A stretch of 64,000 nucleotides of DNA from Palsa-1392 sp963819975 (GCA_963819975.1 CAWFYE010000005.1:62001-126000); one strand, 5' to 3'; shown: positions 49,281 to 59,652, numbered from the stretch's first letter. Made by a program: numbers and translations. Notes: generated by a model not told the origin, from the letters alone.

Positions 49281-50372
49281 GTGAAACTTCCGATTTTTCG
49301 TTCTTTCGCGGCGCTTTCTTTCCTGGCGGCGGTTTCGTCGCCGGCCAGTCTCGCCACCCTGGAAATGGTCGCGAGCTTTCCCGACCAGCAGGTGACCGGC
49401 GTGGCCGTTTCCAAGGAGGGACGGATCTTCGTCAATTTTCCCAACTGGTCCGACGATCACAGCCTCTCCGTCGCGGAACTGATCGACGGAAAACCGGTCC
49501 CCTTCCCAAACGAAGAGTGGAATCGACCGGGCACGCCGGAGAAGCGTTTCGTCTGCGTGCAAGGCGTCTACGTTGACGACAGCGACAGCCTCTGGATTCT
49601 CGATCCCGCCGCCCCGAAGATGCAAGAGACCGTGGTGCGCGGTCCGAAGCTCGTGAAAGTCGACCTGGTCAAGAACGCCGTCGTGCAGACGATTCCTTTC
49701 GGCGAAAAGATCGCGCCAGGGAAGAGTTATCTGAATGACGTCCGCATCGACATTAAGACCCAAACCGCCTACATCACCGACTCCGGCCTGGGCGCGATCG
49801 TGGTCGTGGACCTGACAAGCGGAAAAGCGCGGCGCGTCCTGGAAGACGATCATTCCACCAAGGCAGAGAAAGACTTTAAGCTGCAAATCAAAGGCAGGGC
49901 TTTAGTGGGTGAGAATGGAAAACCACCGCAGATCCATTCCGATGGGATCGCTCTAGATAGGCTGAACGGCTTTCTCTATTATCATGCCTTGACCGGACAC
50001 ACGCTTTACCGAATCAAGACAGCCGACCTGCAAAATTCTCGCCTCACGAAAAGCGATCTCGCTTCCAGAGTCGAGACAGTCATCGAAACCCCGGCCCCAG
50101 ACGGGATGATCATGGGACCTGACGGAAAGCTTTACCTGACCGATGTTGAACACGGCGCGGTCATCGCCTTCAATCCAAAGGAGAAAAAGCTGGAGCAAGT
50201 CGCGGTCGATGGCCGCCTAAGCTGGCCCGATAGTCTGGCGTGGGGACCGAACGGCTCGCTCTACGTAACCACCTCCCAAATTCAGGATATGCCGCGTTTC
50301 AATGGCGGTAAGGACGCGCGCACCATCCCCTATCATCTCTTCAGGATTGTCGAAGCACTGGCGTCACCCTAG
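49281..50372 (+). CDS. Exported major-royal-jelly/Yellow-family protein
   Basis: 363 residues from GTG 49281, with signal peptide (MKLPIFRSFAALSFLAAVSS). VTGVAVSKEGRIFVNFPNWS, DSLWILDPAAPKMQE, YLNDVRIDIKTQTAYITDSG and PQIHSDGIALDRLNGFLYYH are hallmarks of the MRJP/Yellow propeller. Bacterial members are scattered and function is unknown (some bind small ligands). Divergent from the MFS gene with ~130 bases between. Confidence 0.85.
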   Translation: MKLPIFRSFAALSFLAAVSSPASLATLEMVASFPDQQVTGVAVSKEGRIFVNFPNWSDDHSLSVAELIDGKPVPFPNEEWNRPGTPEKRFVCVQGVYVDDSDSLWILDPAAPKMQETVVRGPKLVKVDLVKNAVVQTIPFGEKIAPGKSYLNDVRIDIKTQTAYITDSGLGAIVVVDLTSGKARRVLEDDHSTKAEKDFKLQIKGRALVGENGKPPQIHSDGIALDRLNGFLYYHALTGHTLYRIKTADLQNSRLTKSDLASRVETVIETPAPDGMIMGPDGKLYLTDVEHGAVIAFNPKEKKLEQVAVDGRLSWPDSLAWGPNGSLYVTTSQIQDMPRFNGGKDARTIPYHLFRIVEALASP

Positions 50373-50464
50373 CGCACAAGAAGAGAGTGCTCCCTCCATC
50401 TTCGTGTCCCGGATGATCGGATAAATGTCCTATCTCTTGCGAGTTGAAGGTCGGAACTTTGGCC

Positions 50465-51475
50465 ATGCGTCCGAAGCAAATTGGAATCGTTGGTTTCGAT
50501 CATGTCATCGCTTCCCATATGACCGGACCAGCCGACGCTTTCTCGGCGGCCTACCTGGACGATGGTTTCGGCGGCCATATTCCCTGCTACCAAACGCGGA
50601 CGCTCGGCTTAACGATCAAACCATTCAAAACCGAATCGGGAATGCCTTTTCAGCCGCAGGATTCGGTTGCCAGCGCGCCACCCTTGGACACGATAATAAT
50701 AGCCGGCGGGAGTGGCATCCTCCGGCCCGAAATTCAAGAACCATTGGCGGAGTGGCTTCTCAGCCGCGCTCACGAAACGCGCCGGCTCGCCTCCATCTGC
50801 ACCGGGGTTTACGCGCTGGCCTCGACCGGTCTCCTCGACGGACGAGAGGTAACCAGTCATTGGCGTTCTGCGTCGGATTTGCGGCGGCGCCACCCGGCCC
50901 TGCGGGTCGATCACAAGCGCCGCCTCATCCATGATGGCCGGTTCTTCACTTCAGCTGGCCTGACCGGTGGAGTCGACCTGGCACTGGCCTTGATTGAAGA
51001 AGATTACGGCCAACAAGTGGCGCTTTCAGTTGGCCGGGAACTCATGACGTATCTCGTGCCGAAGGCTCAGCCCAACGACAACGAAGGGTCCTTCCATCCA
51101 AGCCGCCAACCGATCGATCGCTTTGGGGACCTTGTGGCCTGGATCATGCGCAACTTGCAGCAGAATCTCACCGTGGAGGTCATGGCACGACAGGCCTGTA
51201 TGTGCCCAGCCCATTTCACCCGCGCTTTCAAAAGTGTCTTCGGCAACACTCCCGGAGAATTCGTCGAGAACCTGCGCCTCAACGAAGCGCGACGACGCCT
51301 TTCTTCCCGGGGCAAAACAGTGCGGAGCGTTGCCAGCTCGGTGGGTTTTCGCGATGCCGACACCTTTCGTCGTGCCTTTGAGCGCCGCTTCGGTTCCGGA
51401 CCAGCGAGCTATCTCGCCGGGAATGAAACCACCCCGTTGAGGGCGCGCCCACGTCCTAGAGCTGTTGTTCGTTAG
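50465..51475 (+). CDS. GlxA-type transcription regulator (PfpI-like domain plus AraC HTH)
   Basis: 336 residues from ATG 50465. Residues ~5-180 are a DJ-1/PfpI-like domain with the nucleophile-elbow Cys in ASICTGVYALA and VTSHW following; residues ~225-320 are an AraC double HTH (MARQACMCPAHFTRAFKSVF, VRSVASSVGFRDADTFRRAF). Members activate amino-acid or glyoxylate-type catabolic genes. Its stop TAG lies within a TCGTTAGGC copy (51469-51477). The TonB-receptor gene starts 146 bases downstream and is a candidate target. Confidence 0.88.
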   Translation: MRPKQIGIVGFDHVIASHMTGPADAFSAAYLDDGFGGHIPCYQTRTLGLTIKPFKTESGMPFQPQDSVASAPPLDTIIIAGGSGILRPEIQEPLAEWLLSRAHETRRLASICTGVYALASTGLLDGREVTSHWRSASDLRRRHPALRVDHKRRLIHDGRFFTSAGLTGGVDLALALIEEDYGQQVALSVGRELMTYLVPKAQPNDNEGSFHPSRQPIDRFGDLVAWIMRNLQQNLTVEVMARQACMCPAHFTRAFKSVFGNTPGEFVENLRLNEARRRLSSRGKTVRSVASSVGFRDADTFRRAFERRFGSGPASYLAGNETTPLRARPRPRAVVR

Positions 51476-51620
51476 GCTACGATTGCGACACCGCTTTCGA
51501 GTGCGCGTTCAAAGGTAGTTGGCAGAGGTCCCGAAGTGTCGCCTTTAAGTCCTAACGCTACTTTCTCTGACCCCTTAAAACTTGGTCGTTACCTAACTAA
51601 ACATACCAATGGAGAAACTA

Positions 51621-54600
51621 ATGATCAGAACCATAATCACCAAGTTCGGATTTCTTCGCAAGGCCCTTGCGGTCGGCGTGGCGATTCCGATTCTCGCGGG
51701 TTCCGCTGCGTTCGCTCAAGAGCAGTCGCAGCCGGGCCTGAGCCCGGACGAACCGCTCAATGACCCTGGCGCAACCGGTGCCGGAGTAGCGGGTAGTCAA
51801 CCTAATGCGATCGGTCAAATCGAGGGAGGCTCAGTGGCCGAAACCGAGCGCATTATCGTGACCGGTTCCAATATTCCGACGGCCCAGGAAGTCGGACCCA
51901 ACCCGGTCTTAAACATCAATCGTGACCTGATCAACAAGTCGGGCGCGCGAACCGCAGAAGCGCTGATCAAGGATCTTCCGGTAGCCAACGGCGGCGGCGT
52001 CCCGATTGCCAACAACGCCACGGGCTTCACTCCTGGCGCGTCGGCTATCTCGCTCCGCGGCCTCGGACCTCAGGAAACCCTCGTCCTGGTCGACGGCCGG
52101 CGGCTCGCGCCGTATCCAGTCGGTCAAGGTGGAACAAATTCCTTCTTCGATTTGCGCTCGATTCCGGAAGCGGCCATCGAGAGCATCGAAATTCTGAAGG
52201 ACGGTGCTTCCACGACCTACGGCGCAGACGCCGTGGCAGGTGTGGTCAATATCAAGCTGCGCCACGACTACAAAGGGGCGGAAGCCTCCGTGTCGTATGG
52301 CAACACGCTGGATAAGGACTCGGGCGAATTTCGCGCCTCGGTCATCTTCGGTGTGGGTGACGGCACCACCCAGGTCACCGGCACGATGAACTATTACAAA
52401 CGCAATTCTATCTTCAATCGTGACCGCGGTTACTCATCGGTGCCTCCCTTCCTGAGTAGCAACTCCACACCTTATAACCTCCAGCTGTCGAGAGATGTGG
52501 TCATTGCCGCAGGCGTGGATCCGGCCACTTTGCCGAACCCCGCAAGCGGGGTTATCTTCGGCACCGCGCCGACGGGTTCAGCCGGCAATTCGCCGGCTTC
52601 AGCCTATATCTATGGCACAAGCCGGCCGCGAGCGCCCTTCGATCAATTACCTGGTTTCGATTTCAACCAATTCTCAAGCGCCTACCCGGAGCTCGAGAAT
52701 TACGGTGGATTCGCCAACTTCAGCCATAAGATCTTTGGCGATCAAATGGTTCTCTTCGGTGACGTCTTCTACGAGCACAGCAGCACGCACAATGAGCTGG
52801 CACCGACCGCGACCGGCGACTTCCAGACTCCCGGCGCGGTTGCGATCGCCATCCCGCCTGGCACGAACCTGAACGGCGTCGCACCTCCGAACACGCCGAC
52901 CTTTGAAGAGGTTGGATTGCCGCCTGACGCGGTCAACCCATTCAATCCGTTCAACCAGATTATCTCTGGTGGCAGCCGCGCGCGATTCCTGGAGTTCGGG
53001 AATCGTCTCTTTGATAACACGACCGACAACTTCCTCGCCACACTCGGGGTGAAAGGCGACAAGTTGTTCGACGGAACGTGGGGTTACGACACCGGATTCC
53101 GCTATAACAATATCCAGGCAAGCTCGCCATCGACGGTCGTCTCAAGCTCTCGGCTTTCCCAGATTCTGAATCAAAACTCACCGGTCTTTGGCCCGGGTGG
53201 CGCTTTAGAAGGTGGGACGGCGTTTAATCCCTTCGCGGATGCGCTGCACGGCCCGCCAGTTCCGACCAATGCCGCGGATGTGGCCTATGCCACCATTCAT
53301 CCCAAAGATGTGGATACGTCGGAGATTGCGACTCTAGATCTCAATATCTACACCACTTCCCTCTTTAAGCTGCCAGCGGGCGGACTCGGTTTTGCTTTCG
53401 GTGGACAATTCCGCCGTGAGCAGCTGACCCAGGATGTCGATCAACTTTCGCTCGATGGCGACATTGCCGGCAATTCGACAGGCGCCAGCACTCACGCGGG
53501 CCGAAAGGACTGGGCGATCTATGCAGAAGCCAATATCCCAATCACGAGCCCGACCTTCAATTTCCCGGGTTTCTATTCGTTGGAACTTTCGGCCGCGGTG
53601 CGCTACGAAGCCTTCACAAACAACAACACGAACGTGGCGGTGCCAAAATTTGGTATCCGCTGGCAGCCTCTCGATGAATCACTCACCATTCGTGCCACGA
53701 TTGGCAAGGGCTTCCGCGAGCCGTCCCTGATCCAACTTTACGGCAGTCCGACTTCCGCTCTCGGATTGGTTACCGATACCCTGCCCACCTCGTTAGGTGG
53801 CCCTCCGGTCCCGATTGGCGACCCAAGCCGGACTGAGCCGGAACAGAACCTCGTCTTCACCAGCAGCCCGGTATTGACACCGGAAGATTCCGTCTCCTTC
53901 ACAACCGGTATCGTCTGGACGCCAAAGTTTGTGCCTGGCCTGACGGCTTCAATCGATATTTGGGACATCGAGCAGACTGGCTTGGTGGCTCTGTCGAGCG
54001 TCCCAGGAATTCTCAACCGTGAACAGTTCGGTGGCCTCCTACCAGGCGAAATCGTAGAGAGGGGCGCAACGGGATACATCAACCGCATTTTCGTCCCGTT
54101 CATCAACAGCGGTAGCGTTCAGGTGAACGGTATCGATTTGGGTCTCCAATACATCTATCCAACATCGTTCGGCACCTTCACCTCGCTCACGCAAGTGACC
54201 TGGACGAACAAGTACGAAGTCCAGCTGGTGGATGGCGGCAAAACGTCCGAACTAAACGGGGTCTCGGTCGCCAGCGTCTCAGCCATCAGTGCCGACGGCT
54301 ACCTGAGGTGGCGTGGAGTTCACCGTCTCGACTGGAATTGGAACGGCTGGGATTTGGTTGGCACGCTGCGTTACCTTGATGGATTCAAGGAACTGAAGCC
54401 CGATGGGCGCAATCACTACGTCAGTCAGACGTGGATTGTTGATGGCCAGGCGTCGTATGACTTTACCTTCGTCCCGCCGGTCGAGAATCAGGCCGTCGCC
54501 GGTTATTCGAAGGATGCGAAAGACATATCCACAGGCCAAGACGGCAAACCGACCGAAGCGTCGGCCACTCAAACGTCCAGCTACGGTCTGCCGATGTGGA

Positions 54601-54764
54601 AGCGTGCGCTCAACGGAACAACCATCACGTTGGGATGCAATAACATTTTCGGAACCGACCCTCCGAAGGCCTTTGGCTTCGGCGGCAACACGACAAACTA
54701 TCCCGGTTTCCTCTACGATTCCACCGGGCGGTTTCTATACATCCAGTTAACTAAGAAGTTCTAA
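51621..54764 (+). CDS. TonB-dependent outer-membrane receptor
   Basis: 1047 residues from ATG 51621, which has GGAG at ideal spacing; an ATG four codons earlier lacks one. Signal peptide ends near AAFAQ. Plug domain with RIIVTGSNIPT (TonB-box-like region), ISLRGLGPQETLVLVDGRRL and EILKDGASTTYGADAVAGVV; a long barrel follows, ending LYIQLTKKF with the expected terminal Phe. Imports an unidentified ligand using TonB energy. A strong hairpin (54793-54845) follows. Confidence 0.92.
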   Translation: MIRTIITKFGFLRKALAVGVAIPILAGSAAFAQEQSQPGLSPDEPLNDPGATGAGVAGSQPNAIGQIEGGSVAETERIIVTGSNIPTAQEVGPNPVLNINRDLINKSGARTAEALIKDLPVANGGGVPIANNATGFTPGASAISLRGLGPQETLVLVDGRRLAPYPVGQGGTNSFFDLRSIPEAAIESIEILKDGASTTYGADAVAGVVNIKLRHDYKGAEASVSYGNTLDKDSGEFRASVIFGVGDGTTQVTGTMNYYKRNSIFNRDRGYSSVPPFLSSNSTPYNLQLSRDVVIAAGVDPATLPNPASGVIFGTAPTGSAGNSPASAYIYGTSRPRAPFDQLPGFDFNQFSSAYPELENYGGFANFSHKIFGDQMVLFGDVFYEHSSTHNELAPTATGDFQTPGAVAIAIPPGTNLNGVAPPNTPTFEEVGLPPDAVNPFNPFNQIISGGSRARFLEFGNRLFDNTTDNFLATLGVKGDKLFDGTWGYDTGFRYNNIQASSPSTVVSSSRLSQILNQNSPVFGPGGALEGGTAFNPFADALHGPPVPTNAADVAYATIHPKDVDTSEIATLDLNIYTTSLFKLPAGGLGFAFGGQFRREQLTQDVDQLSLDGDIAGNSTGASTHAGRKDWAIYAEANIPITSPTFNFPGFYSLELSAAVRYEAFTNNNTNVAVPKFGIRWQPLDESLTIRATIGKGFREPSLIQLYGSPTSALGLVTDTLPTSLGGPPVPIGDPSRTEPEQNLVFTSSPVLTPEDSVSFTTGIVWTPKFVPGLTASIDIWDIEQTGLVALSSVPGILNREQFGGLLPGEIVERGATGYINRIFVPFINSGSVQVNGIDLGLQYIYPTSFGTFTSLTQVTWTNKYEVQLVDGGKTSELNGVSVASVSAISADGYLRWRGVHRLDWNWNGWDLVGTLRYLDGFKELKPDGRNHYVSQTWIVDGQASYDFTFVPPVENQAVAGYSKDAKDISTGQDGKPTEASATQTSSYGLPMWKRALNGTTITLGCNNIFGTDPPKAFGFGGNTTNYPGFLYDSTGRFLYIQLTKKF

Positions 54765-54792
54765 GTGGTCCTGTGACAGATGGGTCCCCCAA

Positions 54793-54845
54793 GGGGGCTA
54801 CGAGTGGCCGACTGATAAGCCGCTTCGTAGCCCCCTCGCCCAGCA
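54793..54845 (+). terminator. Long hairpin after the TonB-receptor gene
   Basis: Perfect 11-bp stem GGGGGCTACGA/TCGTAGCCCCC (54793-54803 and 54835-54845) with a partly paired interior. No T-run follows, so it may be a weak terminator or an mRNA-stabilising structure. Confidence 0.55.
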
Positions 54846-54916
54846 ACGAGCGATCTTTCACAAACAATGAAGGCTCGTCCACTTACTGCGAACCTCGAGA
54901 TCCAAGACCGCCGACG

Positions 54917-55846
54917 ATGGCTATCTACCTTTCTAAATCAAAAATCCTCGCCCGGCTTGCTCCATGGTTCCTCCTGGTGGCAGCAAGTCCGGCCGCCGAA
55001 ATCTCTTTCGACTATGACCACACCCGGCCGCTCAAAGTGCGGGACGCGGGAACCAGGGATTCGGATGGCATCCTGCTTCGCGAGATCACTTACGATAGCG
55101 CCGATGGCAGTCGGAATGCAGCAACGATCGTTTCTCCCAAGGCGGTAACGGGGCCGCGTCCGGGAATACTCTTTGTCCATTGGTACGGACCGCCCGCGCC
55201 CACCTCGAACCGAACCCAATTTGTCCCCGATGCCGTCGCGCTGGCGAAAGCGGGTGCCTTGTCGCTCTTAATCGACACCCAGTGGTCCCGGCCAGAATAT
55301 TTCGACGAGCGGACACGGGCGGGTGATTACGATCGATCGGTTCGGCAGGTTAAGGATTTGCGGCGGGCGATCGATGTTCTCATAGCGCAGCCAAAGATCG
55401 ACCCAAAACGCGTGGCTTATGTCGGCCACGACTTCGGCGCCATGTACGGCGTCCTCGCCGCGGCCCGCGACGCACGCGTCCGGGCGTTTGTCTTCATGGC
55501 GGGCGCGCAATCGTTCAGTGACTGGTTCCTCTATGGCAAGCCGAAGCTGGAAGGCGAAGCACGTCAAAAATTCGTGGATGAATTGGCGCCGCTCGATCCC
55601 ATCCGTTATCTGCCGAAGCTGAAGATGCCGATTTTGCTCCAGTTCGCCGACAACGATATTCATGTCTCTAAAGCGCGTGCGGATGCTCTGGCGGCGGCCG
55701 CCGCGGAACCGAAGGACGTGCGGTTCTACTCCGCTGAGCATGAACTCAACGAAGAAGCGACCCGCGAACGAATTGGGTGGCTGAAAGAGACCCTGAAAAT
55801 CAAAACGACGGATGGACCGACTGCGAATTCTACACCAGCGGACTAA
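54917..55846 (+). CDS. Exported alpha/beta hydrolase, dienelactone-hydrolase-like
   Basis: 309 residues from ATG 54917 with signal peptide (…APWFLLVAASPAA). The elbow VAYVGHDFGAMYGVLAA has Asp where Ser or Cys is usual, as in haloalkane dehalogenases and epoxide hydrolases; ILLQFADNDIHV and YSAEHELNEEA supply the acid and His. Substrate unknown. Same direction as the TonB receptor and separated from it by the hairpin. Confidence 0.8.
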   Translation: MAIYLSKSKILARLAPWFLLVAASPAAEISFDYDHTRPLKVRDAGTRDSDGILLREITYDSADGSRNAATIVSPKAVTGPRPGILFVHWYGPPAPTSNRTQFVPDAVALAKAGALSLLIDTQWSRPEYFDERTRAGDYDRSVRQVKDLRRAIDVLIAQPKIDPKRVAYVGHDFGAMYGVLAAARDARVRAFVFMAGAQSFSDWFLYGKPKLEGEARQKFVDELAPLDPIRYLPKLKMPILLQFADNDIHVSKARADALAAAAAEPKDVRFYSAEHELNEEATRERIGWLKETLKIKTTDGPTANSTPAD

Positions 55847-56078
55847 AGCTTGGCATCACCCTGGCCTAAGAGCGACGAGACGTCGCCGGAGCCCACCTGC
55901 GGTAGGCTTCCCTTCCATTTCGATCTCCCGAAGGACGCATGAAGTCCGTCAGGTCGCGCGGCCGGGGTCCGCCGCGAGTCATCGGCCTCCTTCGCATTTG
56001 CGCGCAACGGGTTTACATTCGACAGAGAGCCATCGTTGGACTCATCTGGAGATCTGGAATGAAGGACTGGCCATCCCC

Positions 56079-56684
56079 ATGACGAGGCGAGAAAAAGAAA
56101 ATTCGAACGAAGCCAAATCGACTCCTGATCTGGCTTCTTCGACGCTTTCGGCGTCCCCCGAAGATGCTGCCTCGGACACGGCGAAGGCACTGGCCGAAAT
56201 GATGCCGCTGGTCTACGAAGAACTTCGCGTGCTGGCCGGCGGTTACCTGCGCCACGAGCGACCAGAGCATACTCTGCAGCGCACGGCGCTGGTCCACGAA
56301 GCCTATCTGCGGCTCGCCGCGCAGAAAGAAGTGGCCTGGGAAAATCCCGGTCACCTCCTCGCCATTTTTGCGCGGCTCATGCGCCAGACTCTGACCAATC
56401 ACGCCGTTGCCCGAACCCGAGCCAAGCGCGGGGGAAATGATCCGACCGAAGTGATGTTGGAATTCTACGAACGGCACCAGATCGATGTCGCGGCGGTGGA
56501 CGAAGCGCTCCGGGAACTGGAGGCGCTCGATCCGCGCCAGGCTCAGATCGTGGAGCTGCGTTTTTTTGCCGGCTTAACGATCGAAGAAATCGCCACTCTG
56601 TTATCCATCTCGCCCGCGACGGTGAAGCGGGAATGGGCCGTGGCAAAACTCTGGCTGCGGCGGAGCCTGTTGGAATTCCATTGA
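56079..56684 (+). CDS. ECF-type RNA polymerase sigma factor
   Basis: 201 residues from ATG 56079. Region 2 (PLVYEELRVLAGGYLRHERP, TLQRTALVHEAYLRL) and region 4 (LEALDPRQAQIVELRFFAGL followed by TIEEIATLLSISPATVKREW) match the ECF group common in Acidobacteria, Planctomycetes and Verrucomicrobia that sits beside Ser/Thr kinases. Lies 55 bases before such a kinase, which probably controls or senses for it. Confidence 0.92.
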   Translation: MTRREKENSNEAKSTPDLASSTLSASPEDAASDTAKALAEMMPLVYEELRVLAGGYLRHERPEHTLQRTALVHEAYLRLAAQKEVAWENPGHLLAIFARLMRQTLTNHAVARTRAKRGGNDPTEVMLEFYERHQIDVAAVDEALRELEALDPRQAQIVELRFFAGLTIEEIATLLSISPATVKREWAVAKLWLRRSLLEFH

Positions 56685-56739
56685 TCGCCCGGCTATGTTT
56701 TGATGAAGATAAACCCGCCCAAAATTCACATTTGGTAGA

Positions 56740-59652
56740 ATGAACCAGGAACATTGGAGCCGGCTGAAAGGGATCGTGGCTGATGCCCTGGAGGAAGATT
56801 CGCCCTCCGCCCGCACTGCTCTCCTGCAGCGCGAATGCGGAGACGACCTCCGGTTGCTTCGTGAAGCCGAGTCCTTTCTCGCCGGGGCAGACACGGTTGC
56901 CGCCGAAGGCACCGATCGCCTGGAAGAATGCGCCAGGGTCGCCAGCTCCGCGGTGCGTCGGGAACGAATTTCACTCACCGGACAACGTGTGGGCGCCTAC
57001 GTTATTGTGCGGGAGCTGGGTCATGGCGGCATGGCGACGGTCTATCTCGGAGCGCGGGCGGATGGATATTTTGAGAAAGAGGTTGCGATCAAAATCATCA
57101 AGCCCGTTGATGGCAACACGGCCGAACTGCTGGATCGTTTTCGCGCCGAACGCGAGGTCCTGGCGTCGCTTGATCATCCGAATATCGCCTCACTCTTCGA
57201 TGCCGGCACGACTGCGAACGGTCTGCCCTACTTCGTGATGGAGTATGTGCCGGGCACGCCGGTGACCGACTACGTGAACGAGCATCACCTTCCGCTGCGC
57301 CAGCGCCTCGCCCTCTTCCTGAAAATCTGTGCAGCTGTCGAAGTGGCCCATCGGCGCAGGGTCGTGCACCGTGATCTGAAAAGAAGCAACATCCTTGTGA
57401 CCGCGGAGGGCGAACCCAAGCTCCTCGACTTTGGCATCGCCAAACTGCTCGAAGAAAATCCCCTGGCCCTCACTGCTACCGGGCAACAACGGCTAACTCC
57501 TATCTCCGCTTCACCCGAACAGGCGCGCGGTGACGAAGTGACAACGGCGAGCGATATCTATGCCCTCGGTGCGTTGCTCTACGAAATGTTGACCGGTCAT
57601 ACCCCGCATCAATTTCGGATGCGTCAGCCCGACTTGGATGAAGTCGCGCGAGTGGTCTGCAAAGAGGAACCTCTTCTGCCCAGCCTCGCGGCCAAGGAAT
57701 CCGAGACTCGCCATGCTCTGCGCGGCGATCTCGACGCCATCATCCTCCGAGCGATGCGGAAGGATCCAGCGGAACGCTACGCCTCGGTCGCGGGCTTGGA
57801 GACGGACGTTCGACACTATCTCGCGGGCGAACCGGTTCACGCGCGTCCCAGTACTCTGCCTTATCGATTGGCACGCTTTGCAGGCCGTCATAAACCATCC
57901 GCCAAAAGTATTGCGCTGGCTGCGCTTCTCCTGGTCCTGGCGCTTCTCTCCGGGTTTTTTCTGGTCCGTCATTCTCAACCCAAGGCCCGTATATCGTATC
58001 GCCAGCTCGGCGCTGCCATCCCAGCAAAGAGTGTTGCCGTCCTTCCCTTTGACGACTTCGCGGCTCCCGATGGGACCAGTTACTTTGCCGACGGAATCCA
58101 GGATGACATTCTGACCGATCTCGCCAAGGCAGAAGACCTTAAGGTTATCAGCCGCTCGGGTGTCTCTCAATATCGCAAGGGCGTGCGGGATGTGCGTGAG
58201 ATTCGTCAAAACCTGGGGGTTGCTTATGTCCTCGAAGGAAGTGTGCGAAGGCTGGACGACCGGGTCCGGGTAAATGCCCAGCTTATCGACACTGAGTCTG
58301 ACGTGCAGGTGTGGGCTGAACAATATGACCGCAAACTGGACGACCTTTTTGCGTTGCAGAGCGATCTCTCACAAGCAGTCGTAACTCAGCTCAAGGGACG
58401 ATTGTCGGCGCGTGAAAAGGCGGCGATTGAAAGCCAGCCGACGGCCGACGTAAAAGCCTATGATTTATACCTTCAGGCGCGGGAGCTATTTTTCGATTAC
58501 CAGTATACAAAGGCAGATGAGCTTTTGGATCAGGTGATCGCGCGCGACCCCAAGTTTGCCCTGGCTTATTGCCTTCGGGCGAACGTGAATCTGTACATCT
58601 ATCGCTTCACCGAAGACATGGCACCGGCTCGTTTGGAGAAAGCCAGGGTCGCTGCCGAGACAGCCCTTCAGTTAGCCCCCAATCTCTCGGAGAGTCATCT
58701 TGCCCAGGCGCAATACTATTACAATGGGCTGCGAGATTATGAAAAAGCTCAGGCAGAGCTGGCTTCCGCTCCTCCCCCTTTGCCGGGCGGGCGCGTCCGG
58801 TTCTTTGATCTGACTGCGTTGACCGAACGCCGGTTGGGTCGCTGGAAGGAAGCTTTGCGCGATGGAGAGAAGGCGTGGGAAATCGACCCGCACGATCCCT
58901 TTGTCGCGACCGAAGTCATTCAGACCTATCAATTTTTGCGCAGATATCCGGAAGCGGAAAAGAAAGCCGAGCAGGCCATCCGGAATATTCCCAACCGTTC
59001 GGGAGTTTTTTCGTCAACTAAGGCCGAGTGCATCATTGCCCAAGGAGAACCGGCACGTGCCCAGGCCTTTCTCGAAAGCTTGGCGGATGAGGCCGATCAA
59101 CTCCACTCGACCATCGCGCGAAGCGCCTTTTACCAGCGGGATTTTGGCAGGGCGCTGCGTGAAATCGAAGCGGCCGGCAAGTCGAAAATGGTGCCATCCT
59201 ATTCTTATCTTGACTTGATGGAAGCCTCGATTGCCCGGGCTCAGGGAGACGCTGCCAGGAGCTGGCAAGCTTTCGAGAAAGCTCGAACAACGCTGGAAGC
59301 TTCGCTCCAGAAACGTCCAAAGGATGGGCCCGCAATTATCAATCTGGCCTGGGCATACGCTGGTCTAGGGCGAAATGAAGAGGCTTTGCGAGCCAGTCAA
59401 CAGGCAGTGCAATTGGTGCCGAGCTGGCGCGATGCTGTAGAGGGGCCTGAATACGCGAGCATGCAGGCGATGATCCAGGCTTGGGTCGGCGACAAGGATG
59501 CGGCGATTGACCAATTGACGGCGCTCATGAAGCAGGCCGGCTCTCCGAGCTACGGCGAGCTGAAGCTCGATCCGGATTGGGACGAACTGCGCGGAGATCC
59601 GCGCTTCGAGAAATTGATCCTTGAAGCGCAGAAACCGATCCGCTTGGAGTAA
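56740..59652 (+). CDS. Ser/Thr protein kinase with membrane helix, TolB-like domain and TPRs
   Basis: 970 residues. Kinase domain ~85-365: glycine loop GHGGMATVYLG, Lys118 (VAIKIIK), HRDLKRSNIL (210-219), DFGIAKLL (231-238), SPEQARGDE in place of APE. A membrane helix spans ~389-409. Next a FlgO/TolB-N-like domain ~430-560 (SVAVLPFDDFAAPDGTSYFA, DGIQDDILTDLAKAEDLKVI), then TPR-like helices to the C-terminus. The N-terminus ahead of the kinase resembles an ECF-linked leader helix. Inner-membrane signalling protein; input and substrates unknown, but the upstream sigma factor is the obvious partner. Confidence 0.9.
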   Translation: MNQEHWSRLKGIVADALEEDSPSARTALLQRECGDDLRLLREAESFLAGADTVAAEGTDRLEECARVASSAVRRERISLTGQRVGAYVIVRELGHGGMATVYLGARADGYFEKEVAIKIIKPVDGNTAELLDRFRAEREVLASLDHPNIASLFDAGTTANGLPYFVMEYVPGTPVTDYVNEHHLPLRQRLALFLKICAAVEVAHRRRVVHRDLKRSNILVTAEGEPKLLDFGIAKLLEENPLALTATGQQRLTPISASPEQARGDEVTTASDIYALGALLYEMLTGHTPHQFRMRQPDLDEVARVVCKEEPLLPSLAAKESETRHALRGDLDAIILRAMRKDPAERYASVAGLETDVRHYLAGEPVHARPSTLPYRLARFAGRHKPSAKSIALAALLLVLALLSGFFLVRHSQPKARISYRQLGAAIPAKSVAVLPFDDFAAPDGTSYFADGIQDDILTDLAKAEDLKVISRSGVSQYRKGVRDVREIRQNLGVAYVLEGSVRRLDDRVRVNAQLIDTESDVQVWAEQYDRKLDDLFALQSDLSQAVVTQLKGRLSAREKAAIESQPTADVKAYDLYLQARELFFDYQYTKADELLDQVIARDPKFALAYCLRANVNLYIYRFTEDMAPARLEKARVAAETALQLAPNLSESHLAQAQYYYNGLRDYEKAQAELASAPPPLPGGRVRFFDLTALTERRLGRWKEALRDGEKAWEIDPHDPFVATEVIQTYQFLRRYPEAEKKAEQAIRNIPNRSGVFSSTKAECIIAQGEPARAQAFLESLADEADQLHSTIARSAFYQRDFGRALREIEAAGKSKMVPSYSYLDLMEASIARAQGDAARSWQAFEKARTTLEASLQKRPKDGPAIINLAWAYAGLGRNEEALRASQQAVQLVPSWRDAVEGPEYASMQAMIQAWVGDKDAAIDQLTALMKQAGSPSYGELKLDPDWDELRGDPRFEKLILEAQKPIRLE

